Positions 15,984 through 24,127 of a DNA stretch of 32,324 nt are shown one piece after another (positions within the stretch are counted from its first letter, which is position 1; every line of letters begins with the position of its first letter). A program made the position numbers and the translations under genes. Source of the DNA: Yinghuangia elevatio (GTDB lineage: Bacteria; Actinomycetota; Actinomycetes; Streptomycetales; Streptomycetaceae); contig NZ_JBEZFP010000106.1 in the NCBI RefSeq assembly GCF_040649515.1, positions 1 to 32,324 of the forward strand. Direction: 5' to 3'. Below the pieces are notes generated by a model. The model was not told where the DNA came from. It saw only the letters and a program-made list of their open reading frames with translations, and did not search any database.

Positions 15984-16055
15984 TCCGCTGTGGTGTAATC
16001 GGCAGCACTGGGGTCTTTGGAACCCTATGTCCAGGTTCGAGTCCTGGCAGCGGAG
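15984..16055 (+). tRNA. tRNA-Gln (anticodon TTG)
   Basis: A 72-nt cloverleaf folds fully. The acceptor is TCCGCTG with CAGCGGA, and the D stem GTGT pairs with GCAC. The anticodon stem GGGGT/ACCCT has loop CTTTGGA giving anticodon TTG, and the T stem CCAGG/CCTGG has loop TTCGAGT. The discriminator base is G and CCA is not encoded. It reads CAA (Gln) codons. A -10-like CATAGT lies at 15921-15926. It stands upstream of glmU on the same strand. Confidence 0.95.
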
Positions 16056-16077
16056 CTCATGTCCGGGTGGCGGCTCC

Positions 16078-16092
16078 CCGGTGAGGCACCGG
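16078..16092 (+). terminator. Short hairpin between tRNA-Gln and glmU
   Basis: CCGGTG/CACCGG with loop AGG forms a 6-bp hairpin 22 bases after the tRNA. It could end the tRNA transcript or lie in the glmU leader; weak evidence. Confidence 0.3.
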
Positions 16093-16191
16093 TATCCTCG
16101 CTAGTGTCCGGTCTTTCCGGCGTGTTCGGCCTGCCGTCGGCACGTTGTCACCGGACGGTCCCCCCGCAAGCAGAGCCGAGGAGCCACCTGC

Positions 16192-17739
16192 GTGAGCCCC
16201 GTCCGCCCCGCTGCCGTTGTCGTTCTCGCCGCGGGTGAGGGAACCCGCATGAGATCCGCGACCACGCCCAAGGTCCTGCATGCGCTCGCCGGGCGCAGCC
16301 TGGTCGGGCACGTCGTCGAGGCCGCGCGACGACTCGATCCGGAAGAACTCGTCGTCGTGGTCGGCCACGGCCGCGACCAGGTCACCGCGCATCTGGCCGA
16401 GCTCGACCCGGCCGCACTCACCGTCGTCCAGGAGCAGCAGAACGGCACCGGCCACGCCGTGCGCGTCGCCGTCGACGCGCTCGCCGACCAGGGCCGTGAG
16501 CCGTCCGGCACGGTCGTCGTGGTGTGCGGCGACACCCCGCTGCTGACCGCCGGCACGCTCGGCGCACTGGTCGAGACGCACCAACTGGAGGGCAACGCCG
16601 TCACGGTGCTGTCCGCGCACGTGCCCGACCCGGCCGGCTACGGCCGCATCGTCCGCATCGCCGACGACGCCCGCCCCGGCGAGGGCGGTACCGCGGTCGC
16701 CGGGATCGTCGAGCACAAGGACGCCACCGAGGCGCAGCGGGCGATCACCGAGATCAACTCCGGCGTCTACGCCTTCGACGGCAAGCTGTTGCGCGCCGCC
16801 CTGGCCGGTCTGACCACCGACAACAGCCAGGGCGAGGAGTACCTCACCGACACCCTGACCGTGCTGCGCGAGGCCGGGCACCGGGTCGGCGCGGTCGCCG
16901 CCGCCGACCACCGCGAGATCCTCGGCATCAACGACCGGGTGCAACTCGCGGAGGCGCGCGGGCTGTTGAACCGGCGCATCGTCGAGGACTGGATGCGCGC
17001 CGGGGTCACCGTCGTCGACCCGGCGACCACGTGGATCGACGTCGACGCGGTCCTGGAGGCCGACGCGGCGGTGCTGCCCAACACCCAGCTGCACGGCCGC
17101 ACGGTGGTGCGGGCCGGCGCCGAGGTCGGGCCGAACTGCACGCTGCGTGACACCCGGGTCGAGGTCGGCGCGCACGTCCTGAACGCCACGTGCGAGGGTG
17201 CGGTGATCGGTCCGGGCGCGACGGTCGGGCCGTACACGTACCTGCGCCCGGGGACGGTGCTGGCCGCCAAGGCGAAGGCCGGCGGATTCGTCGAGATGAA
17301 GAACGCGCAGGTAGGCGAGGGTTCCAAGGTCCCGCACCTGTCCTACGTCGGGGATGCGACCATCGGTGTCGGCGCCAATATCGGTGCCGCTACGATTTTC
17401 GTGAATTACGACGGAGTCGCCAAGCACCACACCGTGGTGGGCGACCATGTACGAGTGGGCAGCGATTCGATGCTGGTAGCGCCGGTCACCATCGGTGACG
17501 GAGCGTACACCGCAGCCGGGTCGGTGATCACCGAGGACGTCCCGCCCGGAGCGATGGCGGTGGCGCGCGGTCGCCAACGGAACATCAAGGGCTGGGTCGT
17601 CCGGCGGCGCGCGGGTTCGCCTGCCGCCGAGGCGGCGCAGCGCAGCACGGCGCAGCGGGATGCGGCCGGGGACGTGCAGGACACGGCAGGGCCGACCGCC
17701 GGCCAGGTCGAGGCGAGCAACAAGGAGATGGATCAGTGA
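16192..17739 (+). CDS. glmU: Bifunctional GlmU (GlcNAc-1-P uridyltransferase / GlcN-1-P acetyltransferase)
   Basis: 515-residue cytosolic enzyme making UDP-GlcNAc, the precursor of peptidoglycan and of the sugar pathway encoded further right. The N-terminal uridyltransferase has LAAGEGTRMRS (13-23), TPKVLH, QNGTGHA and CGDTPLL. The C-terminal half is a left-handed beta-helix of hexapeptide repeats, with the acetyltransferase motifs VGPYTYLRPG, FVEMKNAQVGEGSK, LSYVGDATIG and FVNYDGVAKHHT. The last 50 residues are an Ala/Gln/Thr-rich tail of the sort common in actinobacterial GlmU. GTG 16192 has GAGGAG upstream. Its stop overlaps the prs start as GTGA, so the two are translationally coupled. 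Confidence 0.96.
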   Translation: MSPVRPAAVVVLAAGEGTRMRSATTPKVLHALAGRSLVGHVVEAARRLDPEELVVVVGHGRDQVTAHLAELDPAALTVVQEQQNGTGHAVRVAVDALADQGREPSGTVVVVCGDTPLLTAGTLGALVETHQLEGNAVTVLSAHVPDPAGYGRIVRIADDARPGEGGTAVAGIVEHKDATEAQRAITEINSGVYAFDGKLLRAALAGLTTDNSQGEEYLTDTLTVLREAGHRVGAVAAADHREILGINDRVQLAEARGLLNRRIVEDWMRAGVTVVDPATTWIDVDAVLEADAAVLPNTQLHGRTVVRAGAEVGPNCTLRDTRVEVGAHVLNATCEGAVIGPGATVGPYTYLRPGTVLAAKAKAGGFVEMKNAQVGEGSKVPHLSYVGDATIGVGANIGAATIFVNYDGVAKHHTVVGDHVRVGSDSMLVAPVTIGDGAYTAAGSVITEDVPPGAMAVARGRQRNIKGWVVRRRAGSPAAEAAQRSTAQRDAAGDVQDTAGPTAGQVEASNKEMDQ

Positions 17740-18713
17740 CCGGGATCAAGCTGGCACCTGAGCGCAAGCTCATGCTGTTCACCGGCAGGGCCCACCCCGA
17801 GCTGGCGAAGGAAGTGGCGTCCGAGCTCGGTGCGACTCTTGTCCCGACCAAGGCTTTCGACTTCGCCAACGGTGAGATCTACGTACGTTTCGAGGAGTCC
17901 GTCCGCGGCTCCGACGCGTTCGTCATCCAGAGCCACACCGCTCCGATCAACACCTGGATCATGGAGCAGCTGATCATGGTCGACGCGCTGAAGCGGGCCT
18001 CCGCCAAGCGCATCACCGTGATCATCCCGTTCTACGGGTACGCCCGCCAGGACAAGAAGCACCGCGGCCGCGAGCCGATCTCGGCCCGCCTGATGGCCGA
18101 CCTGTTCAAGACCGCGGGCGCCGACCGCCTGATGTGCGTGGACCTGCACACCTCGCAGATCCAGGGCTTCTTCGACGGCCCGGTGGACCACCTGTTCGCG
18201 CTGCCGCTGCTGGCCGACCACGTCGGCAACCGGGTGGACCGCGAGCGCCTGACCGTGGTGTCGCCGGACGCCGGCCGGGTGCGCGTGGCCGACCAGTGGA
18301 CCGACCGCCTCGGCGCGCCGCTGGCGATCATCCACAAGCGCCGCGACCCGAACGTCGCCAACGAGGTCTCCGTGCACGAGGTCGTCGGTGAGGTAGAGGG
18401 CCGCACGTGTGTGCTGGTCGACGACATGATCGACACCGGCGGCACGATCTGCGCGGCCGCCGAGGCGCTGTTCGCCAACGGCGCGGCGGACGTCATCGTC
18501 GCCGCGACTCACGCGGTGCTGTCCGGCCCCGCGGTGGACCGCCTGAAGAACTCCCGGATCAGCGAGGTCATCGTGACCAACTCGCTGCCCATCCCGAACG
18601 ACCGCCGCTTCGACAAGCTCACCGAGCTGTCGATCGCGCCGATGGTGGCCCGTGCCATCACCGAGGTCTTCGAGGACGGCTCGGTCACGAGCCTGTTCGA
18701 GGGCCACAGCTGA
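17736..18713 (+). CDS. prs: Ribose-phosphate pyrophosphokinase (PRPP synthetase)
   Basis: 325-residue enzyme converting ribose-5-phosphate and ATP to PRPP for nucleotide, His and Trp synthesis. Motifs: FANGEIYVRFEESVRG for ATP and ribose-phosphate contact, FYGYARQDKKHRGREPIS (catalytic flexible loop), DLHTSQIQGFF, and the PRPP-binding signature VLVDDMIDTGGT. GTG 17736 overlaps the glmU stop by 4 bases and is preceded by AAGGAG. The glmU-prs order is standard in actinobacteria. Two hairpins follow the stop. Confidence 0.96.
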   Translation: MTGIKLAPERKLMLFTGRAHPELAKEVASELGATLVPTKAFDFANGEIYVRFEESVRGSDAFVIQSHTAPINTWIMEQLIMVDALKRASAKRITVIIPFYGYARQDKKHRGREPISARLMADLFKTAGADRLMCVDLHTSQIQGFFDGPVDHLFALPLLADHVGNRVDRERLTVVSPDAGRVRVADQWTDRLGAPLAIIHKRRDPNVANEVSVHEVVGEVEGRTCVLVDDMIDTGGTICAAAEALFANGAADVIVAATHAVLSGPAVDRLKNSRISEVIVTNSLPIPNDRRFDKLTELSIAPMVARAITEVFEDGSVTSLFEGHS

Positions 18714-18745
18714 GCGGTCGCCCTCGGGCTCCCGGGAGTTCGTGT

Positions 18746-18764
18746 ACCGGCCCAACGGGCCGGT
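18746..18764 (+). terminator. First hairpin after prs
   Basis: ACCGGCCC and GGGCCGGT form an 8-bp perfect stem with an AAC loop, 33 bp after the prs stop. First of two consecutive hairpins. Confidence 0.5.
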
Positions 18765-18778
18765 GCGGAACGCCTCTT

Positions 18779-18815
18779 CGGACGCCGTCCGGTCTTCGCG
18801 ACCGGGCGGCGTCCG
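18779..18815 (+). terminator. Main terminator of the glmU-prs transcript
   Basis: A 16-bp stem (18779-18794 with 18800-18815, one T-G pair) closes a TTCGC loop. There is no T-tract, but stem strength and position before the rplY leader support termination. Confidence 0.7.
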
Positions 18816-19085
18816 GCTGTTCGGGGGTACCCGATTTCAGCCTCACCCGAGGTTGCGGGTAGGCTTACGGGGTTGCCCGGCGAGGGATGCGAGATCTTGC
18901 TCCGTGATCGACGCGGTAGCTGACGGCTTGCACGCTCCTCACAGGGTGCAGGGAACCCGGTGCCACTCGGGCACCACGGGGTCCGATCGAGTTCGTCCGC
19001 TTTCCGGCGTCGCTCGGATCGGGCTTCATCCATGGGGATCCCACCCCGCACATCCGCCACCGCGTCGTTTCGAGGAGTACCCGTC
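18816..19085 (+). promoter_or_regulatory. rplY promoter and probable long structured leader
   Basis: This stretch holds no gene. TAGGCT at 18860-18865 is a plausible -10 hexamer, which would give a leader of about 210 nt. Within it, TGCAC/GTGCA and GGTGCC/GGCACC can form hairpins around 18930-18980. Autoregulatory or other function is only a possibility. Confidence 0.35.
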
Positions 19086-19697
19086 GTGTCCGAGGTCCGT
19101 ATCGCCGCCGAGTCGCGTTCCGAGTTCGGCAAGGGCGCCGCGCGACGTGCCCGTCGCGAGGGCAAGGTTCCCGCCGTCCTGTACGGGCACGGCACCGCGC
19201 CGGTCCACCTGTCGCTGCCGGGCCACGACCTGATGCTCGCGCTGAAGACGCCGAACGTCCTGCTGTCCCTCGACGTGGACGGCAAGAAGGAGCTCGCGCT
19301 CCCCAAGGACGTGCAGCGCCACCCGATCAAGCGCCACCTCGAGCACGTGGACCTGATCCTGGTGAAGCGCGGCGAGAAGGTCGTCGTGGACGTCCCGGTC
19401 GTCGCCACCGGCACCGTCGCCCCCGGCGGCCTGCTGGAGACCGTCCTGGTCGCGCTGCCGATCGAGGCCGAGGCCACCCACCTGCCCGAGTCGATCGAGA
19501 TCTCGGTCGAGGGCCTGGAGGCCGGCCAGTCCGTGCACGCCAAGGACGTCAAGCTGGCGTCCGGTTCGACCCTCGCGATCGACGGCGACGCCGTCGTGCT
19601 GCACGTCATGGTCCCGGCCGCGGCCGAGGCGGAGGCGTCCGACGAGGAGACCGTCGAGGCCGAGGCTCCGGCGGACGCCGAGCCCGTCGAGGCCTGA
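19086..19697 (+). CDS. rplY: 50S ribosomal protein L25/general stress protein Ctc
   Basis: 203-residue L25 of the long TL5/CTC type, which binds 5S rRNA in the large subunit. The N-terminal L25 domain (about 5-90) shows FGKGAARRARREGKVPAVLYG and the block ending in HLEHVDLILV. The C-terminal TL5 domain (about 95-180) has VPVVATGTVAPGGLLETVL and LPESIEISVEGLEAGQSVHA. An acidic Glu/Ala tail ends the protein, as usual in actinobacteria. GTG 19086 has GAGGAG at good spacing; upstream in-frame codons do not resemble L25. It probably shares a transcript with pth, 67 bp downstream. Confidence 0.95.
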   Translation: MSEVRIAAESRSEFGKGAARRARREGKVPAVLYGHGTAPVHLSLPGHDLMLALKTPNVLLSLDVDGKKELALPKDVQRHPIKRHLEHVDLILVKRGEKVVVDVPVVATGTVAPGGLLETVLVALPIEAEATHLPESIEISVEGLEAGQSVHAKDVKLASGSTLAIDGDAVVLHVMVPAAAEAEASDEETVEAEAPADAEPVEA

Positions 19698-19764
19698 TCC
19701 GCACCCGACGCGGACCGAGACAGCCCGAGCCGACACGGCCCGGACGACACGGGGAACACTCGAC

Positions 19765-20364
19765 ATGGTGACGCCGCAGGCCCACGCCGCCACGGACGAC
19801 AACGGTCCGTGGCTGGTCGTGGGCCTCGGCAATCCCGGGCCCGAGTACCAAGGCAACCGCCACAACGTCGGGTTCATGGTCGCCGACCTCCTCGCGGCGC
19901 GCGTGGGCGGCAAGTTCAAGGCCCACAAGTCGCGTGCCCAGGTGCTGGAAGGCCGGCTCGCGGGCCGGCGCGTCGTGCTGGCCAAGCCCATGACGTACAT
20001 GAACCTCTCCGGCGGACCGGTCACCGCGCTCCGGGACTTCTACAAGGTCCCGACCGAGCGGATCGTCGTCGTGCACGACGAACTCGACATCGACTTCGCG
20101 GTGCTGCGCCTCAAGCGCGGCGGCGGCGACAACGGCCACAACGGCCTGAAGCCGATCACCAAGTCGCTCGGGCCGGACTACTACCGAGTGCGGTTCGGCA
20201 TCGGCCGACCGCCCGGGCGCATGGATGTCGCGGCGTACGTGCTCAAGGACTTCTCGTCGACCGAGCGCAAGGGCCTGGACGTCGAGGTGGACCGCGCCGC
20301 CGACGCCGTCGAGTCGCTCATCACCGACGGCCTCGAACGCGCGCAGAGTTTCTACAACTCCTGA
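19765..20364 (+). CDS. pth: Peptidyl-tRNA hydrolase
   Basis: 199-residue bacterial Pth that releases tRNA from peptidyl-tRNAs dropped by the ribosome. Active-site blocks: VVGLGNPGPEYQGNRHNVGFMV with the catalytic His in RHNVG and the binding Asn in GNPG, KPMTYMNLSGGPV, VVHDELDID with the assisting Asp, and GGGDNGHNGLKPI. ATG 19765 follows GGGGAA. The ribosomal protein gene rplY upstream is the usual partner. The stop region carries a 10-bp direct repeat ACTCCTGAAC (20357-20366 and 20378-20387) that places a second in-frame TGA 21 bases later. It converges on the SUKH-3 gene 40 bp away. Confidence 0.95.
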   Translation: MVTPQAHAATDDNGPWLVVGLGNPGPEYQGNRHNVGFMVADLLAARVGGKFKAHKSRAQVLEGRLAGRRVVLAKPMTYMNLSGGPVTALRDFYKVPTERIVVVHDELDIDFAVLRLKRGGGDNGHNGLKPITKSLGPDYYRVRFGIGRPPGRMDVAAYVLKDFSSTERKGLDVEVDRAADAVESLITDGLERAQSFYNS

Positions 20365-20404
20365 ACCGGCTTCTGCGACTCCTGAACTCCCGACGCCGCG
20401 GCGG

Positions 20405-20887
20405 CTACCAGCTGCCGTCGTCGCGCACGCGCGCCGGCGCGGTGCCCAGGATCAGTGTGATCAACGCCGCGTCCATGCTCTCGCCGAGGAACCACTCGCC
20501 GGTGTGGTCTATCGCGAACACCCGGCTCGACGGGTCGATCGCCAGGTAGCCCGCCCCGCCGTCCTCCCCGCCCAACGGGCACAGGTGCGTGCCGAGCGCG
20601 CGCCCGACGTCCCCCAGCGTGCGGGCCAGGTGCAGCCCCACCCTCGGATCGATGGTGAACGGCCGCAGCGCGACCGCCGCCCCCGGTCCGTCGACCGCCA
20701 CGCGCAGCCCGCCGAACTCCGACCACGCGTCCAGTGCGGCCGGGAAGACCGTGTGCCGGTAGCCGTCCGGCGACGTGTGGTCGGCCACCTCCTTCGCCCA
20801 GGCCTCCGCCTGTTCGAGGCGCTTACGGCCCACCCGCCAGCCCGCGCGGCCCAGTTCGTACACCACCTCGGTCGGGAACCGTGACAC
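20405..20887 (-). CDS. SUKH-3 domain protein, probable immunity partner of the deaminase
   Basis: 160-residue single-domain protein matching the SUKH-3 group of the SUKH (SMI1/KNR4-like) superfamily, often immunity proteins against polymorphic toxins. Visible pattern: FPTEVVYELGRAGW at the N-terminus, FPAALDAWSEFGGLRV, FTIDPRVG, LGTHLCPLGG, GYLAIDPSSRVFAID, and a C-terminal WFLGESMDAALITLILG. GTG 20887 is chosen because it lies 2 bp after the deaminase stop and is directly followed by the conserved FPTEV. Cytosolic, with no signal peptide or membrane segment. Tight coupling to the deaminase supports a functional pair. Confidence 0.82.
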   Translation of the reverse strand: MSRFPTEVVYELGRAGWRVGRKRLEQAEAWAKEVADHTSPDGYRHTVFPAALDAWSEFGGLRVAVDGPGAAVALRPFTIDPRVGLHLARTLGDVGRALGTHLCPLGGEDGGAGYLAIDPSSRVFAIDHTGEWFLGESMDAALITLILGTAPARVRDDGSW

Positions 20888-20889
20888 GC

Positions 20890-21372
20890 TCAGCCCTCCG
20901 TCGCGGTGACGCCGAAGTGCTCCAGGAGCGCCGCGCACGAACGGCAGGGCGGCTGGTAACCGCCGTGCTCCGGGTCCCCCTCCTCGCGAATGCGACGCAG
21001 CGTCACACGTGCCCCCTTCAGTGCGCGCCGCGCGTCGGCCAGGGTGAAGGGCTTTTTGGCGGCGCGCCCCTTGCGTGATTCCTCGGCCTCGATGAGGTGT
21101 TCGGACAGCAGCTCGACCTCCGGGCACCGGCCGTTCCAGCGCTCGCGCTGGTCGGCGGGGAGCCCGGCGAGGAACTCGCGGACCAACGGGTGCGGTGCGG
21201 GCGCCGTGTCGCCCTTCGCCCCCGCCCTGGTACGCACCTTCTTGCCGGTGAACAGGGCCGCTGCCACGGCCGGGAGGATGCTGTCGCGCGGTACGCGCAC
21301 GAGCACCGCCCCGGCGCCGTCCGTCGTGGTTTCCTGCGGTGCCCGGCTGGTCGTCGGGTTGAGCGGGGCCAC
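20890..21372 (-). CDS. YwqJ-related putative deaminase
   Basis: 160-residue protein whose C-terminal half fits the YwqJ-like clade of the zinc-dependent nucleic-acid/nucleotide deaminase superfamily. Zinc and catalytic residues are present: Cys83-Pro-Glu85 in GRCPEVELLSEHL and Cys143/Cys146 in YQPPCRSCAALL. RIREEGDPEHGGY separates them. The N-terminal 60 residues are Thr/Ala-rich with VLVRVPRDSILPAVAAALFTG. Unlike many toxin deaminases it has no secretion or polymorphic-toxin trafficking domains. GTG 21372 has GGAAGGAAAG upstream. The SUKH-3 gene follows after 2 bp. The substrate (DNA, RNA or free nucleotide) is unknown. Confidence 0.8.
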   Translation of the reverse strand: MAPLNPTTSRAPQETTTDGAGAVLVRVPRDSILPAVAAALFTGKKVRTRAGAKGDTAPAPHPLVREFLAGLPADQRERWNGRCPEVELLSEHLIEAEESRKGRAAKKPFTLADARRALKGARVTLRRIREEGDPEHGGYQPPCRSCAALLEHFGVTATEG

Positions 21373-21826
21373 GATCGCTTTCCTTCCTGCAACTGGTGCC
21401 GGCGTGAGTCTGCCGTTCTTCCGTCGGGCGTCTCGGACGCGTGTCCTTGTCACAGGGTGCCAAACGGAGTCGCACGCCACACAACCAGGGTGACCCTAAG
21501 TGATCACCGCCACAGACGCTATCGGAAACCGGAGTTCCGTTTTCCCGCGGCGGCCCGGAGGCCGGTTCCACGTCGCCCACCGGGTGGTTCCCGGACCACA
21601 TCGCACGGTCCACCCCGATTTTTCTGCGGATGGGCACCCGCAGCGCCTCCCGGGCGCTAGCGTCGTGGGGACGGTCCGCAGCACGTCGACGAGCACGCCC
21701 GGGGTGGGGGTTCATGCCGGGTGCGCCGTCGGGGCGGAACGCGGTCGGCCGCGGGCACCGCGGGTGGGGATGTCGCAGGCCAGGGGGGCGTGTGGCAGGG
21801 GGAAGCCAAGGAGTTGACGTTTCGTC
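21373..21826. promoter_or_regulatory. Divergent intergenic region between deaminase and sugar operon
   Basis: This 454-bp stretch has no convincing gene. On the minus strand TAGGGT (21498-21493) is a possible -10 for the deaminase pair; it adjoins the palindrome GTGATCAC at 21500-21507. On the plus strand the promoter of the sugar operon must lie here, but I cannot place hexamers. Confidence 0.4.
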
Positions 21827-22972
21827 ATGTCTTCTGTGGGGTTGGCGGTTGTCGGCGCCGGTTACTGGGGCCCGAATCTGGTACGCAACGCGCAGGCCAC
21901 ACCCGGGCTCCGGGTCGAGGCGTTGTGCGACCTGGACGAGGCCCGCGCCCGGGCGGTGCTCGGCGCCTACAGCACGGTCCGGGTGACGACGTCCTACGAG
22001 GACGTCCTGAACGACGACGCGGTGCAGGCCGTCGCCATCGCGACACCTGCCGCGACGCACTTCGAACTCGTGCGCGCCGCACTGGAGTCCGGCAAGCACG
22101 TGCTGGTCGAGAAGCCCATCACGTCGTCGCGCGCGGACGCCGTCAAGCTGGTGGAACTCGCCGAGCGCAACGGCCTGACGCTCATGTGCGACCACACGTT
22201 CTGCTACATGCCGGTGGTCCGCCGCATCCGCGACATGATCCACGGCGGCGAGCTGGGCGACGTGCAGTTCGTCGACTCGGTACGCATCAACCTCGGGCTC
22301 GTCCAACCCGACGTCGACGTGCTGTGGGACCTCGCGCCGCACGACCTGTCGATCCTCGACTTCATCCTGCCGCCCGGTGTGCACCCGATCTCGGTGTCCG
22401 CGCACGGCGCCGACCCGATCGGTACGGGGCGGGCCTGCCTGGCGTACCTCGTGCTGCGCCTGAACACCGGCGCCATGGCGCACGTGCACGTCAACTGGCT
22501 GTCGCCGACCAAGGTGCGTACGACGATCATCGGCGGGTCGCGCCGCACGCTGGTGTGGGACGACATGAACCCGGCCGCCCGGCTCCACGTGCACGACAAG
22601 GGGATAGACCTCGCGCAGGACGCCGCGCTCGGCCGCGAGGCGCGCTACAGCAAGCTCGTGTCGTACCGCACCGGCGACGTGGTGTCGCCCGCGCTGCCGG
22701 AGACCGAGGCGTTGCGCGGCGTCATGGCCGAGTTCGCGTCGGCGATCGCGGAGACACGGCCCGCGCTGACCGACGGACGGTCGGGCCTGCGCGTGCTCGA
22801 ACTGCTCGAGGCCGCCTCGCGCAGCCTGGAGACGGGGGGCCACGCGGTCCCGGTGGGACCCGGGGTTCCGGCCGCCCGGCCGGTGCCCGTGCCCGCATCT
22901 GTACCGGTGGCCGCGTCGGTCGCCGCCGCGACGCCGATCCAGCCGGTTTCCCCGGCGCCGACGAAGGGCTGA
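21827..22972 (+). CDS. Gfo/Idh/MocA-family sugar-nucleotide oxidoreductase (WlbA/WbpB-like)
   Basis: 381-residue NAD(P)-dependent dehydrogenase. The Rossmann fold starts with VVGAGYWGPNLVRN, the catalytic-Lys motif is EKPITSS, and the likely catalytic His sits in WDLAPHDLSILD. This resembles enzymes that oxidise the 3-hydroxyl of UDP-GlcNAc uronate before an aminotransferase acts. That role is supported by two DegT aminotransferases downstream and a UDP-sugar 6-dehydrogenase on the other strand, but the substrate is inferred. The last 40 residues are a low-complexity Val/Pro/Ala tail beyond the normal domain. ATG 21827 has AAGGAG 13 bases upstream. The epimerase gene follows after 6 bp. Confidence 0.88.
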   Translation: MSSVGLAVVGAGYWGPNLVRNAQATPGLRVEALCDLDEARARAVLGAYSTVRVTTSYEDVLNDDAVQAVAIATPAATHFELVRAALESGKHVLVEKPITSSRADAVKLVELAERNGLTLMCDHTFCYMPVVRRIRDMIHGGELGDVQFVDSVRINLGLVQPDVDVLWDLAPHDLSILDFILPPGVHPISVSAHGADPIGTGRACLAYLVLRLNTGAMAHVHVNWLSPTKVRTTIIGGSRRTLVWDDMNPAARLHVHDKGIDLAQDAALGREARYSKLVSYRTGDVVSPALPETEALRGVMAEFASAIAETRPALTDGRSGLRVLELLEAASRSLETGGHAVPVGPGVPAARPVPVPASVPVAASVAAATPIQPVSPAPTKG

Positions 22973-22978
22973 ACACGC

Positions 22979-24016
22979 ATGGCACCCGAGCCCCTTGAGC
23001 CGACGGAAGCTGAGCACGGCGTGGACGCGGCCGCCCCCGGCACCCCGGCGGTGTCCCTCGCCGGCTCCCGATGCCTCGTCACCGGCGGTGCGGGGACGAT
23101 CGGTTCGACGATTGCCGACCAGCTCCTCGACGCGGGCGCGCGCGAAGTGGTCGTGCTCGACGACCTGACGCGCGGGCGGCGCGAGAACCTCGCGTACGCC
23201 CTCGACCCCGCCCGCGAGGGCCGCTGCCGCCTCGTCGAAGGCGACATCCGCGACCGCGCCCTGCTCTCCGATCTGATGCCGGGCACCGATGTGGTCTTCC
23301 ACCTCGCCGCGATCCGCATCACGCAGTGCGTCGAGGACCCGAGGCTGGCCCTCGAAGTGCTCGTGGACGGCACGTTCGACGTGCTTGAGGCCGCGCAGAA
23401 GGCGGGGGTGCGCAAGGTGGTGGCCTCGTCGTCCGCATCGGTCTACGGCCTCGCCGAGGAGTTCCCGACGACCGAGAAGCACCACCCGTACGACAACGAC
23501 ACGATCTACGGCGCCGCGAAGCTGTTCAACGAGGGCCTGCTGCGCAGCTTCCGGGCGATGTACGGCATCGACTACGTGGCGCTGCGCTACTTCAACGTGT
23601 ACGGCCCGCGGATGGACATCCACGGCCTCTACACCGAAGTGCTGATCCGCTGGATGGAGCGCATCTCGAAGGGCGAGCCCCCGCTGATCTTCGGCGACGG
23701 CCTGCAGACCATGGACTTCGTGCACACCGCCGACATCGCGCGCGCGAACCTGCTGGCCGTCCAGGCCCCGGTGACCGGCGAGGTCTACAACATCGCGTCC
23801 GGCGTCGAGACGTCGCTCAAGGAGCTGGCCGAGCGGCTGCTCGTCGCGATGGACTCCGAACTGGGCGTGGAACACGGCCCGGAGCGCGCCGTGAACGGTG
23901 TCACGCGGCGCCTCGCGGACACCGGCAAGGCCGAGCGCGACCTCGGCTTCCGCGCCGAGATCGGGCTCGACGAGGGGCTGCGCCAACTCGTGCGGTGGTG
24001 GGTGGACAGCAAGTGA
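22979..24016 (+). CDS. NAD-dependent epimerase/dehydratase (extended SDR, UDP-sugar)
   Basis: 345-residue extended short-chain dehydrogenase/reductase. The cofactor motif is TGGAGTIGS (Thr where Phe is commonest), followed by VEGDIRD, HLAAIRITQ, the catalytic SSSASVYG and YGAAK (Tyr and Lys), then RYFNVYGPRMD and GDGLQTMDFVHTADIA typical of UDP-sugar 4-epimerases/dehydratases. A 25-residue Pro/Glu-rich N-terminal extension precedes the fold. ATG 22979 starts 6 bp after the oxidoreductase stop with AAGGG upstream. Likely modifies the same UDP-sugar as its neighbours, by C4 or C5 epimerisation or dehydration; sequence alone does not settle which. Confidence 0.88.
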   Translation: MAPEPLEPTEAEHGVDAAAPGTPAVSLAGSRCLVTGGAGTIGSTIADQLLDAGAREVVVLDDLTRGRRENLAYALDPAREGRCRLVEGDIRDRALLSDLMPGTDVVFHLAAIRITQCVEDPRLALEVLVDGTFDVLEAAQKAGVRKVVASSSASVYGLAEEFPTTEKHHPYDNDTIYGAAKLFNEGLLRSFRAMYGIDYVALRYFNVYGPRMDIHGLYTEVLIRWMERISKGEPPLIFGDGLQTMDFVHTADIARANLLAVQAPVTGEVYNIASGVETSLKELAERLLVAMDSELGVEHGPERAVNGVTRRLADTGKAERDLGFRAEIGLDEGLRQLVRWWVDSK

Positions 24017-24057
24017 CGGCGGCCGTAGGGGGCGGTTGACCGAGGAGCGGTGGGACC

Positions 24058-24082
24058 GGGCGGCCGGACGAGGCGGCCGCCC
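24058..24082 (+). terminator. Hairpin in the 111-bp gap within the sugar operon
   Basis: GGGCGGCC (24058-24065) pairs perfectly with GGCCGCCC (24075-24082) across a 9-nt loop. It lies between the epimerase and the first aminotransferase and could attenuate or stabilise the transcript. Confidence 0.35.
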
Positions 24083-24127
24083 GAGGCAAGTGGACAAACG
24101 TGGGGGGAAATCCGTGTGGGGGGTTCG

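Noticed and set aside
15984..16055. tRNA-Gln as an integration site for a mobile element
   Set aside because: No repeat of the tRNA 3' end, integrase or excisionase is present; glmU follows as in other actinobacteria.
20357..20387. 10-bp direct repeat at the pth stop codon as a possible attachment site
   Set aside because: The repeat is short, 21 bp apart, not at a tRNA and has no integrase nearby; best seen as a small local duplication giving a second stop.
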